From: Hyphomicrobiaceae bacterium
GTDB taxonomy: Bacteria; Pseudomonadota; Alphaproteobacteria; Rhizobiales; Hyphomicrobiaceae
Assembly (NCBI GenBank): GCA_025359005.1
Contig: JANYHP010000136.1
Span: 1-20,129 of the forward strand
Direction: 5' to 3'
Length of the DNA stretch: 20,129 nucleotides
Below the pieces are notes generated by a model. It saw nothing but the letters and a program-made list of their open reading frames with translations, was not told where the DNA came from and searched no databases. Each line of letters begins with the position of its first letter. The first letter of the stretch is position 1. Below are positions 15,345 through 20,129 of this stretch, one piece after another. Both the position numbers and the translations under genes were made by a program.

Positions 15345-15360
15345 TGGCACTTGTTTTGCT
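15345..15360 (+). promoter_or_regulatory. Predicted sigma-54 (RpoN) -24/-12 promoter
   Basis: TGGCAC-TTGTT-TTGCT matches the consensus TGGCAC-N5-TTGCW throughout, with the invariant GG and GC separated by exactly 10 bp. It is intergenic, in the right orientation, 80 bp before the Alg44-like start. The expected start site is near 15371. Confidence 0.65.
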
Positions 15361-15377
15361 CCGTGTGTTCACGGAGC
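15358..15377. repeat. Perfect inverted repeat overlapping the -12 box and predicted start site
   Basis: GCTCCGTGTGTTCACGGAGC forms a perfect 8-bp stem with a TGTT loop. It begins in the GC of the -12 element and covers the predicted transcription start. No T-run follows on the plus strand, so it is not an ordinary rho-independent terminator. It could be a repressor site over the start site. Confidence 0.6.
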
Positions 15378-15439
15378 TGCGCCGGAATAAGATGCCGGAC
15401 TAAGCGGTTCGTGACCTGCCAGTCCCCGTGAGGTGTGCG

Positions 15440-17197
15440 TTGGCTTTGAAAATCTCCCATGACATTGCCGATATGCGAAGCCATTTGTGGGTAAAGGCGC
15501 CCATGCTCGTGGCGCTCGAGGGTCGGCAGTATAAGGCGCTCGAATGGAGCCTTGATGGGGTCGCGCTGCCCGCCGGGTCGCTGACGGGAGTTCAGCCGGG
15601 CCAGTCCGTCGCAATGCACATTACACTGCCATTCCAGGGCATCGATATCGGCTTCGGCGCCCAAGGTGTCGTCGCAGCCGAGCCGGGAGCGCCAGGGAAC
15701 GCCACGACGGTCATTGGCTTCCGCGATCTTGGCCCGCGAGAACAAGACCTGTTGTCGCATTTCGTCGAACAATTGATGCGCGGCAACATGACGTCGATCG
15801 ACGAGACGATCCACCGTCTCGACGCGCCGTTGGCGGCATCGTCCGTTGCGGGCGCACAAACGATCCCCGTCTTATCCAGCTCGGTGCGCCGCTGGCGGCC
15901 GGCGCGCACCGCGGCGATGACGGCGGCCTATGGCCTCGTCGGCGTCATGGCGATCGGCTACCTCGGCTCGCTGCTGTACACCAACATATTCTGGCTCGAA
16001 GCACCCACGTCGGCCATCTCTGCCCCGGTCGAGAAGCTGGTTTCGCTTGGCGACGGTGTGGTCTCCTGGGCCGGCTTCAAGCCCGGTGATGCAGTCAAGG
16101 CCGGCGATGTCGTACTGCGGATTGCCGACAGCACACTCGAGCGCGAGATCGAGCAGGCGGAAATCGGCATCCGGGATCGCGAAAACAAGCTGGCCTATCT
16201 GGCGCGGCGCTTCGAAAGCGAGAAACGCCGGCTCGGAACGCTTGCTGGCCTGTCGAGCTTAAAATCGGCGCAGGCCTCCGCGGAGGTCGAAGGGCTGCAA
16301 GCCAAGCTGCAAGCGGCTCAGCGGGAACTGAAGCAATTGCCAAGCACGGCTGCCGGCCCGCTTGCGCAGGTGCGGCAGCGCATCGTCTCATTGAAGCAAG
16401 GCATCGCCATAAAGGGCCTGGAAATGTCCGGCCGCGCGTCCATCGCGCGGAACAACGATGGCTCGCACGAGATCATCGGCCAGTCTGTGGTCGGCGATGT
16501 CGACAACATTGCCGCCCAGATCGAGTTGGCTGAGGCCGACATCGCCATCGCGGCGCGGCGTCACCAGTCTTACCTCAATCAGCGCGACCGCTTGTCGATG
16601 CGTGCGCCCTTCGACGGGGTGCTGCGGCAATTGCCCCATGCCGACAGCGCCACTGTTCGAAAGGGCGACGTGGCCGCGGTCATCGAGCAGTCGGCAGAAC
16701 GCGGCGTCACCGCTTATCTGCGCCAGGATCAGGTGGCGCGCGTGCAGATCGGCGCTGAGGCGATCGTGCACGTTCCCGCCACCCGCCAGACATTCCGCGC
16801 GACCGTCCAGGAGATCGATCCGGCGCAAAGTTTAAATAGTGATCGCGCGCCCCAGCATGGCACTGGCGGCAGCGGCACAGCGCGCCCGGATAACGGCATG
16901 GCCGTCGTCAAGCTCACGCTGTCAGGAACGCCGCGGGCAATCGATCTCAACGTCTATCGCGATGGCTTGCCCGCCGTGACGATGATCGGCCTGTCGCGGG
17001 TGGCCCGAACACAGCCCGCGGGCACATCCACCGTCGGCGAGGCGTCGGGCGGGACCTATCGCGTGGTCTCACAGACCAGCGTCGCGGAAGCGCCGAAGGC
17101 CGCTCCTTCCGCCGCACCACCGCCGCGTGCGGGATGGTTCCGAGGACTGGCCGAGTGGGCCCGGTCGAGCCGCCCGGCGTCGGCGCACGGCGATTGA
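15440..17197 (+). CDS. alg44: Alg44-like PilZ/membrane/HlyD-type polymerisation and export protein
   Basis: From the TTG at 15440 (GAGG upstream) the product is about 585 residues. A GTG at 15428 is the alternative, and residue numbers here use it. The order is a PilZ-like domain (about 15-130), one transmembrane helix (about 164-186), then a periplasmic HlyD-like part with a lipoyl-type half (SAISAPVEKL, KPGDAVKAGDVVLRIAD), a coiled coil (about 235-330) and the second half (MRAPFDGVLRQL). This is the architecture of Alg44, the c-di-GMP receptor for alginate polymerisation. The c-di-GMP motifs are eroded: RxxxR reads RSHLW (Arg17, Trp21) and D/NxSxxG reads EWSLDG (Glu39, Ser41, Gly44). The C-terminus is a Pro/Ala-rich tail. 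Its stop is 4 bp before the glycosyltransferase start. Confidence 0.8.
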   Translation: MALKISHDIADMRSHLWVKAPMLVALEGRQYKALEWSLDGVALPAGSLTGVQPGQSVAMHITLPFQGIDIGFGAQGVVAAEPGAPGNATTVIGFRDLGPREQDLLSHFVEQLMRGNMTSIDETIHRLDAPLAASSVAGAQTIPVLSSSVRRWRPARTAAMTAAYGLVGVMAIGYLGSLLYTNIFWLEAPTSAISAPVEKLVSLGDGVVSWAGFKPGDAVKAGDVVLRIADSTLEREIEQAEIGIRDRENKLAYLARRFESEKRRLGTLAGLSSLKSAQASAEVEGLQAKLQAAQRELKQLPSTAAGPLAQVRQRIVSLKQGIAIKGLEMSGRASIARNNDGSHEIIGQSVVGDVDNIAAQIELAEADIAIAARRHQSYLNQRDRLSMRAPFDGVLRQLPHADSATVRKGDVAAVIEQSAERGVTAYLRQDQVARVQIGAEAIVHVPATRQTFRATVQEIDPAQSLNSDRAPQHGTGGSGTARPDNGMAVVKLTLSGTPRAIDLNVYRDGLPAVTMIGLSRVARTQPAGTSTVGEASGGTYRVVSQTSVAEAPKAAPSAAPPPRAGWFRGLAEWARSSRPASAHGD

Positions 17198-17201
17198 CGC
17201 G

Positions 17202-18797
17202 ATGGGTGACAGTGCAGCCATCTTGCGCGTGGTCAAGGGTGCAGGCGTTAGCGCGCGCAAATGGACACTGGCGGCACTTGCGGAAATCGCCGTCTATGGT
17301 GCCGTGTGCCTCTCCATTCTCACCCTGCTGCCAGCTGGTGCCTGGTGGCGCGATGGCGCCGGGCTGTTCGGCGTGCTCGGCGCGTTTGGCATCTGGCGCT
17401 ATGGGTGGTGGCTGACGCACGTGTTGCGGGCGCTGTGGTTCGGGCGCGTTGTTTACCCGCGCATGGCCGCACGCGCCGCCGCCCTGTGGAACGGCGGTTG
17501 GCGGCCGCGCCGCATGCACTTTCTGGTCACCGTCTATCACGAGCGTGCCGAGACCGTTGAAGCGGTGATGACGGCCATCGTCCGCGAAACGCGCCGTGCG
17601 ACCATGCCGGCGACGATCTGGATCGGCTCCAAGGATGCGGCAGACGAGGCGACCGTTGCGCGCTGTCTGCAGCGCTGCGCCAAAGATCTCGACCTGCATC
17701 TGCGCTTCGTTCGCCAGTCTGGATCGGGCAAGCGCAATTCGATCGCACTTATTCTCAGCGCCATGGCACGTGAAGGCCTGTCGGATGCCGACGTCGTGGC
17801 TTTCATGGATAGTGATTTTATTCTCAGTCCAGGCGCGTTGCAGGCGTCGCTGCCGCACTTCGCTGCCGATCCCGCCTTGGTCGCACTCACGACTGACGAG
17901 GACGTGGTGGTTCACGGCCCCCGGTGGGTCCAGACATGGCTCAACATGCGGTTTGCGCAACGGCGCTTAGCGATGCAGAGCCATGCCCTGTCGCGGCGCG
18001 TCCTGACGCTTACGGGGCGCTTCTCACTGTTTCGCGGATCGCACGTGGTGCAACCCGAGTTCATCGGACTGGTGGCCAACGACATGCTGGATCACTGGCT
18101 GTGGGGGCAATTCCGTTTCCTGTCCGGCGACGATAAGAGCACGTGGTACGCCTTGCTGCGTACGGGCGGACACATGCTCTATGCGCCCGACGCCCACGGC
18201 ACCACCATCGAGATCTACGAGGGCTCGTCGGTTCGGCGCATGATCGAGAATTTGCGGCGCTGGTCGGGTAACATGCTCCGGAACGGCAGCCGCGCCATCG
18301 CGTTGGGCCCGCGCCGGATGCCGCTGTTCATCTGGTGGTGTCTGGTTGATCAGCGCCTCGCGATGTGGACCATGCTGTTCGGGCCGTTGTGCGCGGTGGC
18401 CGGCGTAATCAAATTCGGCTGGCTGTTTCTAGTGGGCTATGCCGTTTATGTGGCGCTGACGCGATTGGTATCGTCGCTGGTGCTGTTCACTTATAGCCAC
18501 CGCGTCGACCTCAACTACATCTGGGTGCTCTACGCGAACCAATTGTTGAATTCGGCGGTCAAGCTTTACATGATCTGGCGGCTGCCCAAGCAGCGTTGGT
18601 TCAACCGCGGCAACCAGCAGTCCGGCGGCGGTGGTTCGATGGTCGCGGCCATCGCACGCTCGACGATGGCGGCCTATTTGACCGCCCTGTCTGTCGCCAT
18701 GCTTGTCCTGGTCGCCCTTGTGCTGACCAAGACGATGGCCATGCCGAACATCACCCTTCTTCGCGCCCTGCTCGCCGACACCTTCGGCTGGCAATAA
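17202..18797 (+). CDS. alg8: Alg8-like family 2 membrane glycosyltransferase
   Basis: The 531-residue processive GT2 synthase has two N-terminal transmembrane helices (about 22-45 and 53-80), a cytosolic catalytic domain, and C-terminal helices (about 373-430 and 490-511). Catalytic features are DSD (203-205) for nucleotide-sugar/metal binding, TGRFSLFRG (271-279), SGDDKSTW (308-315) and a QxxRW-like segment NLRRWSGN (350-357). The GDDKSTW and RRWSGNMLRNGSRA wording resembles Alg8, the polymannuronate synthase, rather than cellulose or hyaluronan synthases. It would polymerise a nucleotide-activated sugar into a periplasmic polymer with the Alg44-like partner. ATG at 17202 lies 4 bp after the previous stop with a weak Shine-Dalgarno, consistent with coupling. 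The sugar is not determinable here. Confidence 0.82.
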   Translation: MGDSAAILRVVKGAGVSARKWTLAALAEIAVYGAVCLSILTLLPAGAWWRDGAGLFGVLGAFGIWRYGWWLTHVLRALWFGRVVYPRMAARAAALWNGGWRPRRMHFLVTVYHERAETVEAVMTAIVRETRRATMPATIWIGSKDAADEATVARCLQRCAKDLDLHLRFVRQSGSGKRNSIALILSAMAREGLSDADVVAFMDSDFILSPGALQASLPHFAADPALVALTTDEDVVVHGPRWVQTWLNMRFAQRRLAMQSHALSRRVLTLTGRFSLFRGSHVVQPEFIGLVANDMLDHWLWGQFRFLSGDDKSTWYALLRTGGHMLYAPDAHGTTIEIYEGSSVRRMIENLRRWSGNMLRNGSRAIALGPRRMPLFIWWCLVDQRLAMWTMLFGPLCAVAGVIKFGWLFLVGYAVYVALTRLVSSLVLFTYSHRVDLNYIWVLYANQLLNSAVKLYMIWRLPKQRWFNRGNQQSGGGGSMVAAIARSTMAAYLTALSVAMLVLVALVLTKTMAMPNITLLRALLADTFGWQ

Positions 18798-18880
18798 CGG
18801 CGTGGGTTCAAGCGCGCGCGATGCTCGTGCCATTTTCGCGATGCTTTCTCGTTGCTGTTTTCTTGCTGTTGTTTTCTCGC

Positions 18881-18908
18881 TTGACACATAAAGATATCTT
18901 TATATGCT
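18881..18908 (+). promoter_or_regulatory. Promoter of the ArsR-methyltransferase/metF operon
   Basis: A perfect TTGACA (18881-18886) and TATGCT (18903-18908) are spaced 16 bp. The spacer is almost entirely the palindrome at 18888-18903. The leader to the GTG at 18931 is short and carries GAGGG. Confidence 0.7.
18888..18903. promoter_or_regulatory. ArsR/SahR-type operator, perfect 16-bp palindrome
   Basis: ATAAAGATATCTTTAT is a perfect palindrome that extends imperfectly to 22 bp (10 of 11 positions symmetric). It sits between -35 and -10, the ideal place for autorepression by the ArsR-type protein encoded next. It is the kind of AT-rich dyad expected for SahR, the S-adenosylhomocysteine-responsive ArsR regulator of methionine-cycle genes in Proteobacteria. 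The assignment to SahR is from memory. Confidence 0.72.
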
Positions 18909-18930
18909 ACCCAAAACTTGAGGGTAGGTC

Positions 18931-19947
18931 GTGGTTTCCAGTTCGGTTCTGGTCACAGCATTGAAGGCGGCAGCAGAGCCGACGCGGTTGCGTATCCTGG
19001 CGCTGCTGGCGGCCGGTGAGCTGAACGTCAAGGATCTGACGCGCATTCTCGGGCAGAGCCAGCCGCGGCTGAGTCGGCATCTGAAGCTGCTGGCGGAGGC
19101 CAGCATGGTCGAGCGATCACGGGAAGGCAGCTGGGTCTATTTTCGCCTGCCTAGCGTCACTGGAAGTCTCGCCCACGCACTCGTTCTCGAGATCGACCCG
19201 GCCGACCCCGTGATCGCCCGGGACCGGCAGCGGCTTGGCAGCGTCAAGCGCGAGCGCGAGACTGCGGCGCAGGAGTATTTCCAAAGCCAGGCCAGCGATT
19301 GGGATCGCATCCGCGCGCTGCATGTCGCGGAGGCCGACGTCGAGGCGGAGATGCGCGCAGTGCTGGGCTCGGCGCCCATCGACCTTCTCGTTGATGTGGG
19401 GACGGGCACGGGCCGCATTCTGGAGCTGTTCGCCGATCAGTACACGCGCGGCCTGGGCTTCGACCTGAGCGCGGCGATGCTCGCCTATGCCCGGCCGAAA
19501 CTCGATCGCGCCGGCATCGGGCACGCGCAGGTGCGGCAGGGCGACATCTACGATCTGCCGGTTGCCGATGGTGCCGCCGGCGCCGTGATCATGCATCAGA
19601 TTTTGCACTATCTGTCCGACCCTGCCCGCGCGGTGGCGGAAGCAGCGCGCCTGTTGGCGCCGGGCGGGCGGCTCGTCATCGTCGACTTCGCCCCGCATGC
19701 TCACGAATTCCTGCGCGAGGCGCAGCGCCACGAGCGGCTTGGCTTTGAAACGTCAACCGTCAGCCAGTGGCTCGAAGAGGTGGGGCTGGCCGTTGTCGAA
19801 ACGCGTGCGCTGGTGCCGCCGCAGCAGCCTGAGGGAGACGCGCAGCTGACAGTTTCCATCTGGGTTGCACAGCGCGCGCCAGCATCACCCGCGCGGCAAA
19901 AACACTCAGGCTCGCCGGCCAAGTCGTCGCTCGAAAGGACAGCGTAA
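18931..19947 (+). CDS. ArsR-family regulator fused to a class I SAM-dependent methyltransferase (SahR-like)
   Basis: The 338-residue fusion has an ArsR winged helix at about 8-75 (AAAEPTRLRILALLAAGELNV, SQPRLSRHLKLL) and a Rossmann methyltransferase fold at about 110-312. SAM motif I is DVGTGTGR (155-162), the acidic residue is Asp178 (GFDLS), and LLAPGGRLVIVD is at 241-252. The ArsR part lacks the cysteine metal-binding motif of arsenic and zinc sensors. A methyltransferase domain as sensor of SAM or S-adenosylhomocysteine is therefore plausible, matching its place directly before metF with a 1-bp gap. GTG at 18931 follows GAGGG at good spacing. Whether the domain still methylates anything is unknown. 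Confidence 0.87.
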   Translation: MVSSSVLVTALKAAAEPTRLRILALLAAGELNVKDLTRILGQSQPRLSRHLKLLAEASMVERSREGSWVYFRLPSVTGSLAHALVLEIDPADPVIARDRQRLGSVKRERETAAQEYFQSQASDWDRIRALHVAEADVEAEMRAVLGSAPIDLLVDVGTGTGRILELFADQYTRGLGFDLSAAMLAYARPKLDRAGIGHAQVRQGDIYDLPVADGAAGAVIMHQILHYLSDPARAVAEAARLLAPGGRLVIVDFAPHAHEFLREAQRHERLGFETSTVSQWLEEVGLAVVETRALVPPQQPEGDAQLTVSIWVAQRAPASPARQKHSGSPAKSSLERTA

Positions 19948-19948
19948 C

Positions 19949-20129
19949 ATGACCACCACCGCGCCACGCAAAAGCCGCCTGATCGGCGCCGGCGAGATCG
20001 ATGTGTCGTTCGAATTCTTCCCGCCCAAGACCGAAAAGATGGAAGAGAACCTGTGGACGGCAATCCGCCGCCTCGAACCCTTGAACCCAAAATTTGTCTC
20101 CGTGACCTACGGCGCGGGCGGTTCGACGC
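19949..20129 (+). CDS. metF: Methylenetetrahydrofolate reductase MetF, partial
   Basis: The first 60 residues run off the right edge. SFEFFPPKTEKMEENL (20-35) is the MetF signature, with Glu22 corresponding to the catalytic Glu28 of E. coli MetF. PKFVSVTYGAGGST (47-60) is the next conserved block. The enzyme reduces 5,10-methylene-THF to 5-methyl-THF for methionine synthesis. ATG at 19949 has AAGGA 9 nt upstream and begins one base after the ArsR-methyltransferase stop, so the two form an operon. Confidence 0.93.
   Translation, partial: MTTTAPRKSRLIGAGEIDVSFEFFPPKTEKMEENLWTAIRRLEPLNPKFVSVTYGAGGST

Overview
The window is GC-rich DNA (by eye well above 60%) with no IS element, phage gene, tRNA, rRNA or CRISPR array visible. 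Gene content suggests an alphaproteobacterium: a dusA-type tRNA dihydrouridine synthase, a carboxylase alpha subunit, and an ArsR/methyltransferase fusion in front of metF. The order is an inference and no species is claimed.

Left edge (1-1690, minus strand): the N-terminal part of a biotin-dependent acyl-CoA carboxylase alpha subunit, then dusA. Region 1991-10237 is the accessory core. An IclR regulator (4683-5555, minus) is followed on its own strand by a 3-ketosteroid-dehydrogenase-like flavoprotein and a short-chain dehydrogenase. Divergently, a plus-strand operon carries an atypical shikimate-dehydrogenase-like enzyme, two more flavoproteins of the same family, and a TIM-barrel isomerase/dehydratase (10238-11062). 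The divergent promoter region holds two well-formed IclR-type palindromes 30 bp apart, one inside a promoter spacer. Three ring desaturases, two NAD-type alcohol dehydrogenases and a dehydroshikimate-dehydratase-like barrel under one regulator suggest catabolism of an alicyclic ketone or polyol towards an aromatic product. The substrate cannot be read from the sequence.

Region 11082-14036 holds an uncharacterised minus-strand protein and a divergent cytoplasmic gamma-glutamyltransferase-family protein. Region 14128-18797 is a compact exopolysaccharide module: an exported alginate-lyase-fold protein, an Alg44-like PilZ/HlyD protein and an Alg8-like glycosyltransferase. The other alginate genes (algD, algK, algE, algG, algX, algI/J/F) are absent from the window. 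A textbook -24/-12 (sigma-54) promoter overlapping a perfect 8-bp-stem inverted repeat lies in front of the Alg44/Alg8 pair.

Right edge (18881-20129): a perfect 16-bp palindrome fills the -35/-10 spacer of a promoter driving an ArsR-type regulator fused to a methyltransferase, followed by the start of metF. This looks like a SahR-type methionine-cycle control locus.
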